Positions 1 through 8,779 of a stretch of DNA of 64,000 nt are shown here, piece after piece. Made by a program: the position numbers and the translations under genes. Source of the stretch: Streptomyces sp. DT2A-34 (GTDB lineage Bacteria > Actinomycetota > Actinomycetes > Streptomycetales > Streptomycetaceae); contig NZ_JASTWJ010000001.1 of NCBI RefSeq assembly GCF_030499515.1, forward strand, positions 8,846,001 through 8,910,000, given 5' to 3'. Within the stretch, counting starts at the first letter, position 1. Each line of letters opens with the position of its first letter. Below the pieces are notes generated by a model. It was not told where the DNA came from, searched no databases, and saw only the letters and a program-made list of their open reading frames with translations.

Positions 1-220
1 CATGCCGTACCAGACCCTCATGGGTCAGGTTCGACAGCGCGACACGGACCGAGTGGCGGCTGACGCGGAGTTGCTCACTCAAGTCGGCCTCGCGCAGCGG
101 CTGACCGGCCGGCAGATTCCCGTCCAGGATCTGGTCACGAAGGGTGGTGGCGACCGCCTCGACGGTGGACACCCGCTGTAGGGCGGGCAACTGCGCTCTG
201 ACATGGGGACCCGTTGTCAT
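1..220 (-). CDS. GntR-family transcriptional regulator, N-terminal part (cut by window edge)
   Basis: The reverse strand reads from an ATG at 220 to the window edge, giving about 73 residues. The visible part is a winged helix-turn-helix of GntR type: a helix around VEAVATTLRDQILDG, then LPAGQPLREADLSEQL and the recognition helix region VSRHSVRVALSNL. The effector domain lies outside, so the subfamily cannot be set. It diverges from the luciferase-like gene at 399, and the space between holds inverted repeats (see 255-351), so I infer it controls that operon. Confidence 0.85.
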   Translation of the reverse strand, partial: MTTGPHVRAQLPALQRVSTVEAVATTLRDQILDGNLPAGQPLREADLSEQLRVSRHSVRVALSNLTHEGLVRH

Positions 221-254
221 GGTCCGAGCCTAGCTGATGCCTTGACTCATTGAA

Positions 255-351
255 CTGCTCAACTGTTCAGCAAGTGTGCGGATGAGCTTCAGGTGCTACC
301 CAAATCCATTGACAATCCAACTGATCAAAGCTTGGATTGACGAACAATCCA
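255..351. promoter_or_regulatory. Divergent promoter region with repeated CAATCC inverted repeats
   Basis: CAATCCAA at 313-320 is repeated inverted as TTGGATTG at 332-339 and again direct as CAATCC at 345-350. The last two form GGATTG-N5-CAATCC. A weaker near-palindrome, GCTCAAC-T-GTTCAGC, lies near 257-272. The sites sit between the GntR regulator and the 399-3132 operon, where an operator for that regulator is expected. No -10/-35 boxes can be assigned with confidence. Confidence 0.5.
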
Positions 352-398
352 CTCGCTGATCGACCCCACAAGGCCCAGCGTCCGAGGAGGACTCCAAG

Positions 399-1469
399 GT
401 GAAATTCGGTATCTTCAACGCCCCGTATGCCGATCCGGCTTCTCCCCTCCAGGACGTCATCGAGTGGAGCCTGCAGGTGGCCCGATGGGGCGACGAGCTC
501 GGCTTCGAGGAGATCTGGTTCGCCGAGCACTACACGACGGGATGGCAGAACTCGCCGGCCCCCGAACTGCTGATCGCCGCCGCCGCACGCGAAACGACCA
601 ACATCACGCTGGCCGCCGGCGCACATCTGGTGCCCTACCAGCACCCCGTGGCACTGGCCTACCGGATCATGGCGCTCGACCACCTGACCGGTGGGCGGTA
701 CATCGCCGGCGTGGGAGCCGGTTCTTACCCCGCCGACGTGCGGCTCTTCCAGACCGACGGCAACAACGCGGAGATGCTTACCGAGGGTCTGGACATCATG
801 ACGCGGATCTGGGCCGGCGAGCCGTTCGAGTTCCGCGGCAAGTACTGGGCGGTGGAGTTCCCGGCGTACGACGAGTACTTCGCCGGGCCGGCACTGCGCC
901 CGTTGCAGTCGCCCCATCCGCCGATCGCCATCGCCGGCAGCAGCGCGAAGTCGAAGGGCTTCCAGACCGCGGGTGAGCGCGGGTTCCTGCCGCTGAGCTT
1001 CGGGATGAGTGCCGCGCACCTCAGGAGCCAGTGGGAGGGGTACGCCGAGGCGGCGAAGAACAGCGGACGCCAGGTCAGCCGCGATGACTGGCGGGTGTGC
1101 CGCGAGGTGTTCGTCGCCGAGACGGACGAGGAGGCGATCGACCTCGTCACCAATGGATTCATGGGGCGCTTCTACGACGAGTTCATGATCATGGCCTACC
1201 AGTACTCGTCGGGGACCTCACTGGCCCCGGGCGTGCCCATGGAGGACGTGACCGCCGAACTCCTCGCCCGCGACGTCTGGCTCGTCGGCTCGCCGGAAAC
1301 CGTGGCACAGCGGATCACCGCCGAATACGAGGAATCGGGTGGGTTCGGCACGCTGGTCGCCTTCGACTTCGACTACCGGGACAAGCCCGACGCCTACCGC
1401 CGTTCGCTCGAACTGCTCATGACCGAGGTCGCCCCCAAGGTCGCCCATCTGGAGAAGGGACAGGCATGA
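399..1469 (+). CDS. Luciferase-like (LLM class) flavin-dependent monooxygenase
   Basis: This 356-residue protein has the bacterial luciferase TIM-barrel pattern: N-terminal MKFGIFNAPYADP, an EIWFAEHYTTG stretch near residue 40-47 that is typical of the flavin pocket, and a C-terminal segment LVGSPETVAQRI found in many FMNH2-dependent oxygenases. The start is GTG at 399, preceded by GAGGAGG at 384-390. Its stop overlaps the next ATG (ATGA), so it is translationally coupled to the Zn-dehydrogenase, and a flavin reductase follows at 2590. Such reductases supply reduced FMN, so together they look like a two-component monooxygenase. The substrate is unknown. Confidence 0.88.
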   Translation: MKFGIFNAPYADPASPLQDVIEWSLQVARWGDELGFEEIWFAEHYTTGWQNSPAPELLIAAAARETTNITLAAGAHLVPYQHPVALAYRIMALDHLTGGRYIAGVGAGSYPADVRLFQTDGNNAEMLTEGLDIMTRIWAGEPFEFRGKYWAVEFPAYDEYFAGPALRPLQSPHPPIAIAGSSAKSKGFQTAGERGFLPLSFGMSAAHLRSQWEGYAEAAKNSGRQVSRDDWRVCREVFVAETDEEAIDLVTNGFMGRFYDEFMIMAYQYSSGTSLAPGVPMEDVTAELLARDVWLVGSPETVAQRITAEYEESGGFGTLVAFDFDYRDKPDAYRRSLELLMTEVAPKVAHLEKGQA

Positions 1470-2491
1470 TCACGTACCAGCTTCACGGACAGGAAGACCT
1501 CCGGCTCGAGGAGGTCGTCACGCCGCCGGTGGGGCCGACCGAAGTCAAGGTGCGCGTCGCGCACAACGGCATCTGCGGCTCGGACCTGCACTACTACTAC
1601 CTGCCCGACGGCATCATCACCCGGCCCCGCTTCATCGGCCACGAATTCTCCGGCATCGTCGCCGAAGTCGGCGCCGAGGTGAAGGACATCGCTGTCGGGG
1701 ACCGCGTATGCGTCTTTCCGATCATCAGCTGCGGCAGCTGTTCCGAGTGCCGGTCGGGCTACCCGGTCCTGTGCGAAGTGCTGGACCGCGATGTCTCGAC
1801 AGTCGGGTGCGGCGCCCCGATCGGTGCGCTGTCCGAGTACTGCGTCGTCCCGGGCTCTGTCGTCGTTCCCCTGCCCGACGACATCTCCCTGGCCCAGGGC
1901 GCCATGGTCGAACCACTCGCGGTGGGCGCCACCGCCGTCCAGCGCAGCGGAGCGCGGCTGGGGCAGAGGATCGCGGTCCTCGGTGGAGGCCCGATCGGTA
2001 TCGGCGTGGCCCTGGCTCTCAACGCCCTGGGAATCGACGACGTGGTCGTCGTGGAGCCGTCCGAGCAGCGACGTGCCCTGCTGGCCAAGCTCACAACGGC
2101 GCAGGTGCTCGATCCCGAAGAGGTCACAGCCGACGCCCGGTTCACCGCGGGCGGCGGGGCAGACATCGTCTTCGAGTGCGCCGGGGTACCGGCCAGCCTG
2201 TACTCGGCGTACGAACTGGCGGGCAAGCGCGGCCACATCGTCCTGATCGGCCTTCACGAGAAGCCTTCCCAGTTCCCGCCGCCGCAGGTGTTCGTGAAGG
2301 AGGTGACTGTCGTAGGACACAACGGCTCCAACATCGAGGCGTTCCACACGGTCATCGACTGGATGCAGAACGGCCTCATCCCGACCGAAGGCTGGGTCAC
2401 GCACGTTCCCTGGACCGACGTGGTCACGCACGGGCTCGAACCGCTCCGCAGGGGCGAACTGCTCAAGGTGCTGATCGACCTGCCCGCCTGA
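1466..2491 (+). CDS. Zinc-dependent medium-chain dehydrogenase (sorbitol/idonate/butanediol dehydrogenase type)
   Basis: The 341-residue product is a classical MDR zinc alcohol dehydrogenase. Catalytic zinc ligands are seen at Cys37 (NGICGSDLH) and the GHE motif at 58-60. The structural zinc is held by Cys89, Cys92, Cys95 and Cys103. The NAD-binding fold follows at AVLGGGPIGIGVALAL near residue 170. The start is the ATG at 1466 that overlaps the previous stop; an open frame extends upstream, but only inside the monooxygenase gene. It probably oxidises a secondary alcohol or polyol intermediate of the same pathway. Substrate is not predictable from sequence. Confidence 0.88.
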   Translation: MITYQLHGQEDLRLEEVVTPPVGPTEVKVRVAHNGICGSDLHYYYLPDGIITRPRFIGHEFSGIVAEVGAEVKDIAVGDRVCVFPIISCGSCSECRSGYPVLCEVLDRDVSTVGCGAPIGALSEYCVVPGSVVVPLPDDISLAQGAMVEPLAVGATAVQRSGARLGQRIAVLGGGPIGIGVALALNALGIDDVVVVEPSEQRRALLAKLTTAQVLDPEEVTADARFTAGGGADIVFECAGVPASLYSAYELAGKRGHIVLIGLHEKPSQFPPPQVFVKEVTVVGHNGSNIEAFHTVIDWMQNGLIPTEGWVTHVPWTDVVTHGLEPLRRGELLKVLIDLPA

Positions 2492-2589
2492 GCCACCGGC
2501 AGTCGCCGGCCGCGTCCTAGCGTTCCCGAGGGGCAAGGCGGCCGGCGTCCGGAGGTCGCGCCGACATCGTTACGAATGAGGATGCAGCA

Positions 2590-3132
2590 ATGGTTCAGTC
2601 CACATCAACCGCCGTGAGTGCGCCGCCCGGCCGATCCGCGGGCGAAGACGATGCCCCCGCGTTCCGGGAGGTGATGGCCTCCTTCCCCAGCGGTGTCACC
2701 GTGGTCACCACGACGGACGCGGCCGGACAGCACTGGGGCTTCACCGCGACGTCCTTCTGCTCCTTGTCGATGAGTCCGCCGCTGGTCCTGGTCTGTCTGG
2801 CCAATTCTGCGGAATGCCATCCGGTCTTCTCCGACAGTGCTGCGTGGATCATCCACATCCTTCCGAAGCAACTGGCTGATGTCGCCATGCGTTTCGCGAC
2901 GCGAGGCATCGACAAGTTCGCGGACACGGAGTTCCGGCTGAGCGATCAGAACCTGCCGGTGATCGCCAACACGTCGGCCACCCTGCACTGCACGAGGTAC
3001 TCGACGCACGACGGCGGAGATCACACGATCTTCGTCGGGCAGGTGGACCGTGTCGAGCAGGGGATGGGCGCCCCGGCCGTGTACTTCCGACGGGAATTTC
3101 ATTCGGTCGGAGCCGAGCGACAAGATCACTGA
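2590..3132 (+). CDS. Flavin reductase family protein (HpaC/ActVB-like)
   Basis: The 180-residue protein has the FMN-binding split-barrel pattern: FREVMASFPSGVTVVTT near the start, GFTATSFCSLSMSPPLVLVCLA in the middle, and HTIFVGQV before the end. Proteins of this family reduce FMN or FAD with NAD(P)H and feed it to a partner oxygenase. The luciferase-like enzyme at 399 is the obvious partner. The start ATG at 2590 has GAGGATG upstream. There is a 98-bp gap after the dehydrogenase, so it may be the third gene of the operon or have its own promoter. Confidence 0.9.
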   Translation: MVQSTSTAVSAPPGRSAGEDDAPAFREVMASFPSGVTVVTTTDAAGQHWGFTATSFCSLSMSPPLVLVCLANSAECHPVFSDSAAWIIHILPKQLADVAMRFATRGIDKFADTEFRLSDQNLPVIANTSATLHCTRYSTHDGGDHTIFVGQVDRVEQGMGAPAVYFRREFHSVGAERQDH

Positions 3133-3920
3133 ACCGGAACTCTGACCTCAATCCGACCCTACTCGGACCGACTCGGAGGTGGGCCGACCGGTGCGAACGG
3201 CTCGAAGTGATGGGTGCGTTCGCCGAATCCTGAGGTCGCGAGTTTCTGCGATTCCGGGCAAGGCCAGGACCTGACAACCGTAGCCGGGGCCCGGTGAGCA
3301 GTGTCCGACGACCGGTCTCTGCGCGGTGGTCACGGTCGAGGCGGTTCGTCCTGGCCTCAACGCAGTGTCGCACCGTTCGGCAAGGCAGGGCGTCGCCGAC
3401 TCGTCTCAGGTCGGCGACCGACCGGGCCGCCAGCGCAGGCGTGCACGCCGAACTCCAGGTCTGACCGCGCACGTTCCACGCCTGGCCGCCGGTTTCCTCC
3501 CCGAGGCCACGGAGACGGTCACCCGCAGCGGCAACTTCATCAGCCGCCTCGCCGACGGGAGGATCGTCGATGGTACGGCGCTGTCGGGCGCTCCCAGGAG
3601 CGTGGACGAAGTGACGAATAGCTGAAGTGAGTGCGGGGCTGGTTCGTGCGCTTCGCCGGACGACGTGAGGGGGCGATTCAGCTCACCTGCGCGTTGTCAT
3701 GGCGTGGTTCGGCCTTGGTCAGGGCAACGCCAGTGACTCACGTCCGGACCTGGAGAACTCGGCCGGTGCAGGTGGGGGCGGTTGGCGGTTGGCGGCCTTC
3801 TTGGCCTAGGAGGAGCCGCCCTGGGCACGGCGCGGGGCTCGTCTCGCGACCTCGGCCGGCCGTCTGTCCTGTTTGCGGCGGGGGCGCTCATGAAAATAGA
3901 GCTGTCGCCCCAGGTACGGT
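3133..3920. other. 788-bp stretch without a supported gene
   Basis: Short open frames of 60-106 codons exist in several frames but none resembles a known family or has a convincing ribosome site. A forward segment near 3445-3625 reads LTAHVPRLAAGFLPEATETV and continues to LADGRIVDGTALSG; this has ordinary protein composition and could be the worn-down end of a gene, but I cannot name it. Confidence 0.4.
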
Positions 3921-5303
3921 TCAGCCCTGCTGCGTCCAGGGGTAGTTCTTGGCTTGGTCTCGGTCTCGGCGTCGGGGGATGGCCGTACGGCCGACTGTGG
4001 CCGCGAGACTACGCAACCGGCGCCAGTCCAGGGGTGGTTGGACGTCGGGGATGCCGGGGCTGCTCCTGGGTACGCGGACGCGCAGCGCGCGGGGTTCGAT
4101 GCGGCAATGGACCGGCGTCGGAAGGACCATGGCCTCGCCGTCGAGGCCGACCTCGACCCGGGCGCGGTCGGCCTCGACAATCACCTCATGGGCCGTCAGG
4201 ACGGTGAGCCCCTCCGGTTCGGGGTCCAACAGCAGGGCGGCTGCCTCGGCAGCGCTGTCCACCTTGACTGCCAGGACGCCGAGCTGCCCGGAATCGAGCC
4301 GTTCGCGACGGCCCAGGCCGGCCAGATCGTCCGTCTGGTAGACGTTGTTGCTGACCAGCACGGCTTGCGGGGCGGGGATCGTGGCATTCCCGACGCGAGC
4401 GGTCAGTACCGGGCCGTGCCGCCGGGTCAGAAGGTCGGGCAGCAGCTCCAGAGCGGTACCGATTTTGTCGTCGCGGTAGGCGGGACTCTGGACGATCGCC
4501 GCGTACGTCCCGAAGGAAGCGTTGTTGACGAACGGGTGCTCCCCGGCAAAGCCCAGGTCCACGCGCAGTTCGCGGCCGGTGGTGAGCGCGTCCAGTGAAG
4601 CCGCCGGATCATCGCGGTCCAGCCCGAGATCCATCGCGAAGTGGTTGCGGGTACCCGCGGGGATGACGAGGAAGGGGATGCCGTGCTCGGCGGCGACTGC
4701 CGCGACGAGCGCCTGGGTGCCGTCCCCACCCGCGACTCCCAGCAGGTCCGCGCCGTCCGCCACGGCCGCCCGGGCCAGAGCGGCGACATTCTGCTGCTGA
4801 TCCGCATCGAGTAGGACGACCCGCGCGCCGAGCCGCTCGGCTCTTTCTTTCAGGCAGAACCGCGCCACTTTGCCGCCACCGGAGCGCGGGTTCATGATCA
4901 GGAAGGGGCGCTTGGGTGACGGTGCCCGCCGCTTGCTCACGCGCGATGTGCGGGTGGAGGTGCCCCGCAGCGCGTACCGTCCGGCCCCGACGGCCCCAGC
5001 CCACAGCAGGAGAGACACCGGCAGGATCCAGAGCAGGGTGGTCGCGAACAGGATGAGGACGGCGACCGGCACGGCGACCGTCAGCGCGGCCGCCGCCCAG
5101 CGCACCGGGCCGCGCCGGGTCAGCGTCCACCACAGCGCGGCAGCTGTGAGGGCCATTCCAGCGAGCCCGGCGACCAGCAGAACAATGCCGCCGAGGCCTC
5201 CGTATGCGAGGGGCAGCAGCACCGCGACTGTCGCCGCGGTCAGCGCGGCTCTCGCGGCCCAGCGCCGCCCGTGCTGGGACGGTTCTCTCGTAGCGACAGC
5301 CAT
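3921..5303 (-). CDS. Diacylglycerol kinase-like lipid kinase with N-terminal membrane segments
   Basis: The 460-residue protein starts with about four hydrophobic segments (residues 15-105), then a DAGK catalytic domain. FLIMNPRSGGGKVARF near residue 135 is the nucleotide-binding opening, and LLGVAGGDGTQAL contains the GGDGT signature. It continues through NHFAMDLGL and the C-terminal beta domain with VEVGLDGEAM. Members phosphorylate diacylglycerol, sphingoid bases or other lipids with ATP. The start is ATG at 5303, chosen because AGCGAGGAG lies just upstream; a frame 20 codons longer lacks a ribosome site. It diverges from the amine oxidase and need not share its function. Confidence 0.85.
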   Translation of the reverse strand: MAVATREPSQHGRRWAARAALTAATVAVLLPLAYGGLGGIVLLVAGLAGMALTAAALWWTLTRRGPVRWAAAALTVAVPVAVLILFATTLLWILPVSLLLWAGAVGAGRYALRGTSTRTSRVSKRRAPSPKRPFLIMNPRSGGGKVARFCLKERAERLGARVVLLDADQQQNVAALARAAVADGADLLGVAGGDGTQALVAAVAAEHGIPFLVIPAGTRNHFAMDLGLDRDDPAASLDALTTGRELRVDLGFAGEHPFVNNASFGTYAAIVQSPAYRDDKIGTALELLPDLLTRRHGPVLTARVGNATIPAPQAVLVSNNVYQTDDLAGLGRRERLDSGQLGVLAVKVDSAAEAAALLLDPEPEGLTVLTAHEVIVEADRARVEVGLDGEAMVLPTPVHCRIEPRALRVRVPRSSPGIPDVQPPLDWRRLRSLAATVGRTAIPRRRDRDQAKNYPWTQQG

Positions 5304-5405
5304 GAGCTCCTCGCTTTCGCCTTGGGCGACAGACTTTATCAGTCGCTCAGGTCGATTGAACAAGTTGATGTGCAGTGCTGGTCGCCCGGCGCACCGCTGG
5401 TTGAG

Positions 5406-5459
5406 TGACCTTGTCTGATGTTGAAATCAGATGACCTTGTCATCCGACAAGGTCATCTG
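5406..5459. promoter_or_regulatory. Palindromic operator-like site upstream of the amine oxidase
   Basis: CAGATGACCTTGTC (5428-5441) and its exact inverse GACAAGGTCATCTG (5446-5459) flank ATCC. A third half, TGACCTTGTC, lies at 5406-5415 in the direct orientation. The palindrome sits between the lipid kinase (start 5303) and the amine oxidase (start 5610), so a dimeric repressor of TetR or MarR type is plausible. It could also fold as a hairpin, but no T-run follows. Confidence 0.6.
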
Positions 5460-5609
5460 TATGTTGATACTCGAACTGCTGCACCGCGGGAGACCGGGCT
5501 GATCGGTCACCGTGGTGTGTCCTCAGGCATGGCGCAGAGCCAGAAGACGTTGTGGCCCGCTCGGGCCGTCGCCCCGCCTCTTGCGGGCAACACACATGAA
5601 GGAATGACC

Positions 5610-7016
5610 ATGACGCGCACCCAGGGCAGGGAATTGGCGGACGCTCGCTCGAGCAACAAGGTCGACGTCGTCGTGATCGGGGCGGGCCTGGCCGGCCTCA
5701 CTGCGGCACGAGAGCTGGTCGCGGCGGGCAAAACCGTGGCCGTCCTGGAGGCCCGTGACCGCGTCGGCGGCAGGCTGCTCAACCACGACCTCGGCGACGG
5801 CCAGGTCACCGAGATCGGTGGGCAGTTCGTCGGTCCGACCCAGGACCACATCCTTGCCCTGGCCCAAGAGGTCGGAGTAGCCACGTACAAGGCCACCGTC
5901 CCCGGCGACAGCGTCTATGTGCACAACGGCGCGGCCAAGCGCTTCTCCGGCTCGACGCCACCGGACCTGCTCGCGCTGCCGGACGCCGCCATCGCCATGG
6001 CGCGCATCAGCCAGATCGTGAAGACGCTGCCTCCGGACGCGCCGTGGAAGGCTCCACGGGCGAGTGAACTCGACGGCATGACCTACGAGACCTGGCTGCG
6101 CAAGCTGGAGGTCACCGGCGGCGGCGTCGACCTGATGAACATCTTCCTGAACTCCGCGTACGGCAGCGAAGCGCGTGACGCGTCGGCACTGTTCAGCCTC
6201 TGGTACGTCTCCACGTTCGGTGACGAGACGCACCCCGGCACCGTGGAGCGCGGTACGGGCACGGAGGGCGGAGCCCAGGAAAGCCGGTTCGTCGGCGGGT
6301 CGCAGCTGATCACGATCAGGATGGCCGAAGAACTGGATGGCCGGGTGTACCTGTCCGCGCCGGTCCGGCGCATCAGCCAGGACGCCACCGGATGCACCGT
6401 GGTGTCCGACGCCGGCGACTGGCGGGCCGAGCAGGTGATCGTGGCCGTGCCGCCAGTGCTGGCCTCGCGGATCGTGTGGGACCCGCTGCTGCCGCCGCAA
6501 CAGGACCAGCTGTTCCAGCGGCTGCCGTTCGGCACCCTCATGAAGTGCGAGGCCGTCTACGACAAGCCGTTCTGGCGGTCCGAGGGCCTGTCCGGCATGG
6601 GGCTGCTGCGGGACGGCTCACCCATCCGCTCGATGTTCGACAACACACCGCCCGACGGCGGACCGGGCGTCCTCATGGGCTTCCTCGGCGGCAAGGAATG
6701 GCGCGCGTGGGCGCACCGTCCGGCACGCGAGCGCCGGGGCGCCGTGCTGCGCTGCTTCGCCAAGGTCGTGGGGCCTCAGGCCTTCGACACGACCGACTAC
6801 ATCGAACAGGACTGGACCGCCGAGCAGTGGACCCAGGGCGGCCCCACCTCCATCGCGGCCCCAGGGGTGCTCACCGACCTCGGCGAATGGCTGGGCCGCC
6901 CCTTCGGGCGCGTGCACTGGGCGGGCGCCGAGACCTCTCCGTACTGGAACGGCTTCATGGACGGCGCGGTCCGCTCGGGCAGGCGCGCCGCCGCCGAACT
7001 GTTGGACCGGGGTTGA
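5610..7016 (+). CDS. Flavin monoamine oxidase family protein
   Basis: The 468-residue enzyme begins with an FAD-binding Rossmann motif, VVVIGAGLAGLTAARELVAA, followed by VLEARDRVGGR, the MAO-type continuation. EIGGQFVGPTQDHI follows, and the C-terminus has GRVHWAGAETSPYWNGFMDG, the conserved FAD-contacting end of amine oxidases. Family members oxidise primary amines to aldehyde, ammonia and peroxide. The start at 5610 is preferred over in-frame ATG 5604 because GAAGGA at 5598-5603 is then 6 nt away. A small SRPBCC gene and an alcohol dehydrogenase follow on the same strand, so the aldehyde may be handled by the latter. Confidence 0.9.
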   Translation: MTRTQGRELADARSSNKVDVVVIGAGLAGLTAARELVAAGKTVAVLEARDRVGGRLLNHDLGDGQVTEIGGQFVGPTQDHILALAQEVGVATYKATVPGDSVYVHNGAAKRFSGSTPPDLLALPDAAIAMARISQIVKTLPPDAPWKAPRASELDGMTYETWLRKLEVTGGGVDLMNIFLNSAYGSEARDASALFSLWYVSTFGDETHPGTVERGTGTEGGAQESRFVGGSQLITIRMAEELDGRVYLSAPVRRISQDATGCTVVSDAGDWRAEQVIVAVPPVLASRIVWDPLLPPQQDQLFQRLPFGTLMKCEAVYDKPFWRSEGLSGMGLLRDGSPIRSMFDNTPPDGGPGVLMGFLGGKEWRAWAHRPARERRGAVLRCFAKVVGPQAFDTTDYIEQDWTAEQWTQGGPTSIAAPGVLTDLGEWLGRPFGRVHWAGAETSPYWNGFMDGAVRSGRRAAAELLDRG

Positions 7017-7105
7017 GCCGATAAATCTCCAACTGAAGCCATAGGCCTTCGAGTTGATCCAGCAAGAGAAACCCCATTGCGTCAGCGAGAAAGCAGGATC
7101 CTTCC

Positions 7106-7593
7106 ATGAGCAGGTTCGTCGTCACCGAACGCGCTGTCATCAACGCCCCCGTCGAGCAGGTGTGGGAGGTCATCTCCCGCACTGACCGGTATGCCGAGTG
7201 GGTCGACAGCGCGATCGAGGTCACCGACCACCACGGCATCGCCACCGTCGGCAAGACGTACGCCGAGCGCAACCGCACGCTCGGGCCGCTGCAGACCCGC
7301 TCGGTGTGGACCGTGACGGAGATCGACCCCATGAAGCGGCGCGTCGACACCGGCGTCGGTTTCGCCCCGCTCCAGGACGTCACCAACATCTTCGAGTTCG
7401 AGCGGACCAAGGGCTCTGACGGGGGGACGCGACGGTGATGACCTACCAGGTGGAGTACGTCATCGCCCTCGGCCCGATCGGGCAACTCCTCGACCGTCTG
7501 CAGCAACCGGCGATGCGCTCCGGCATGCGCACGTCGATGGCCAACCTGGACACCCTGATCCGATCCGAAGCATCGAGTGCCCGCCACCGGTGA
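7106..7593 (+). pseudogene. SRPBCC (polyketide cyclase/START-like) protein, frameshifted at a G6 tract
   Basis: Frame 1 (7106-7438) gives the first two thirds of a START-like ligand-binding protein: RAVINAPVEQVWEVISRTDR at the N-terminus and MKRRVDTGVGFAPL later. It then stops at 7436. The next frame continues the family's C-terminus without loss: VMTYQVEYVIALGPIGQLLD and on to the stop at 7591. One extra G in the run of six G at 7421-7426 would restore a single frame of about 162 residues. This may be a sequencing or assembly indel or a real recent mutation. If intact, it is a small hydrophobic-ligand binding protein next to the amine oxidase. Confidence 0.8.
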
Positions 7594-7717
7594 GCGATCG
7601 CCGGCGACCGAGCCGGGGCGCGGACTCCCAAGTCCTCGCCCCGCTCTCCCTGCCGTCCACCCATCTCCCGGACATCCACGCCCCATCAGGGCACTTACAA
7701 GGAAACGAGGTCACACC

Positions 7718-8779
7718 ATGCGCACCATGCTTGCTGGACGTCTCCACCTGGACACGCTCAAGTTCGCCGTGGAAGAGGTCCCCATCCCCACTCCCGGCCC
7801 CGATGAGGCACTGATTCGAGTCAGGGCCGCCGGGGTGTGTCTGTCCGACATCCACCTGATCGACGGCAGCATCAGCCCGCTCGCCGCGGTGGACGCGGTT
7901 GTTCGTTCCGGCGCGGTCACCCTCGGGCACGAGGTGGCGGGCGTCATCCATGCCCTCGGCGCGAACGTCGGAGCGGGGTGGGCTCCTGGCATGCGCGTCG
8001 CCCTGCAGGCCGGACAGGTCTGCGGGACGTGCGCCGACTGTGTACGCCGCGCCCCGTGTCTGCGCGTGCTGACGCGTGGGGTGGACTACGACGGCGGCTG
8101 GGCCGAGTACACGACCGCCCGGGTGGACACGCTCGTCCCCATCCCCGACGACCTCCCGTTCGACCAGGCCGCCATCATCCCCGACGCGGTCTCCACCCCG
8201 TATGCCGCCATTGTCGAGACCGGTGCGGTCCGCCCGGCCCAGTCCGTGGGCATCTGGGGCGCGGGCGGACTCGGTGCCCACGGTGTCCGGATCGCCCGCC
8301 TGGTCGGGGCCGCACCCATCATCGCCGTCGACCCCCTGCCCAGCGCCCGCGAACGCGCCCTGGCGTTCGGCGCCGACTTCGCACTCGACCCCACCGCGCC
8401 GGACTTCGCCGATGCCGTGGACCGGGCCACGGGCGGCCTGGGCGTGGAGGTGGCGCTCGACTTCGCCGGCGTCCCGGCGGCCCGCGAACAGGCCGTCAGT
8501 GTCCTGGGAGTCGGCGGGGTTCTCGTGCTGGCGGGGCTCCATCCGGCTCCGATCGTCGTCCCCGATAGCACGGGGTTCAGCTACCGCTCCAACCAGATCC
8601 GCGGCCACTACGGTTCCGGACCCGAACACGTGACCCAGCTCATCGGCCTGGCGTCGGCGGGCCGCATCGACCTCGAACCCTCGATCTCGGACCGCGTCCC
8701 GCTGGCCGAGGCTGCCGAGGCAGTCAACCGGCTGGAGAAGAAGATCGGCGACCCGATCCGGATCGTTCTCACACCCTGA
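7718..8779 (+). CDS. Zinc-binding medium-chain alcohol dehydrogenase
   Basis: The 353-residue MDR enzyme has the catalytic zinc residues Cys41 (AGVCLSDIH) and GHE at 70-72, and structural zinc ligands Cys102, Cys105, Cys108 and Cys114 (GQVCGTCADC). The cofactor fold is at GIWGAGGLGAHGVRIA. The start ATG 7718 follows AAGGAAACGAGG at 7699-7710; the open frame is longer upstream but unsupported. It lies 124 bp after the SRPBCC gene. A second, partial copy of its 3' region lies at 50591-50743. It is likely to reduce or oxidise the aldehyde or alcohol made around the amine oxidase. Confidence 0.88.
   Translation: MRTMLAGRLHLDTLKFAVEEVPIPTPGPDEALIRVRAAGVCLSDIHLIDGSISPLAAVDAVVRSGAVTLGHEVAGVIHALGANVGAGWAPGMRVALQAGQVCGTCADCVRRAPCLRVLTRGVDYDGGWAEYTTARVDTLVPIPDDLPFDQAAIIPDAVSTPYAAIVETGAVRPAQSVGIWGAGGLGAHGVRIARLVGAAPIIAVDPLPSARERALAFGADFALDPTAPDFADAVDRATGGLGVEVALDFAGVPAAREQAVSVLGVGGVLVLAGLHPAPIVVPDSTGFSYRSNQIRGHYGSGPEHVTQLIGLASAGRIDLEPSISDRVPLAEAAEAVNRLEKKIGDPIRIVLTP

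Noticed and set aside
1097..1465. Extended start of the Zn-dehydrogenase inside the monooxygenase gene
   Set aside because: The extra 123 residues are a frame shadow. The ATGA overlap at 1466 is the natural start.
5418..5609. Extended start of the amine oxidase covering the palindrome
   Set aside because: No ribosome site there, and GAAGGA before 5610 fits the MTRTQGREL start. The upstream part is better explained as an operator.
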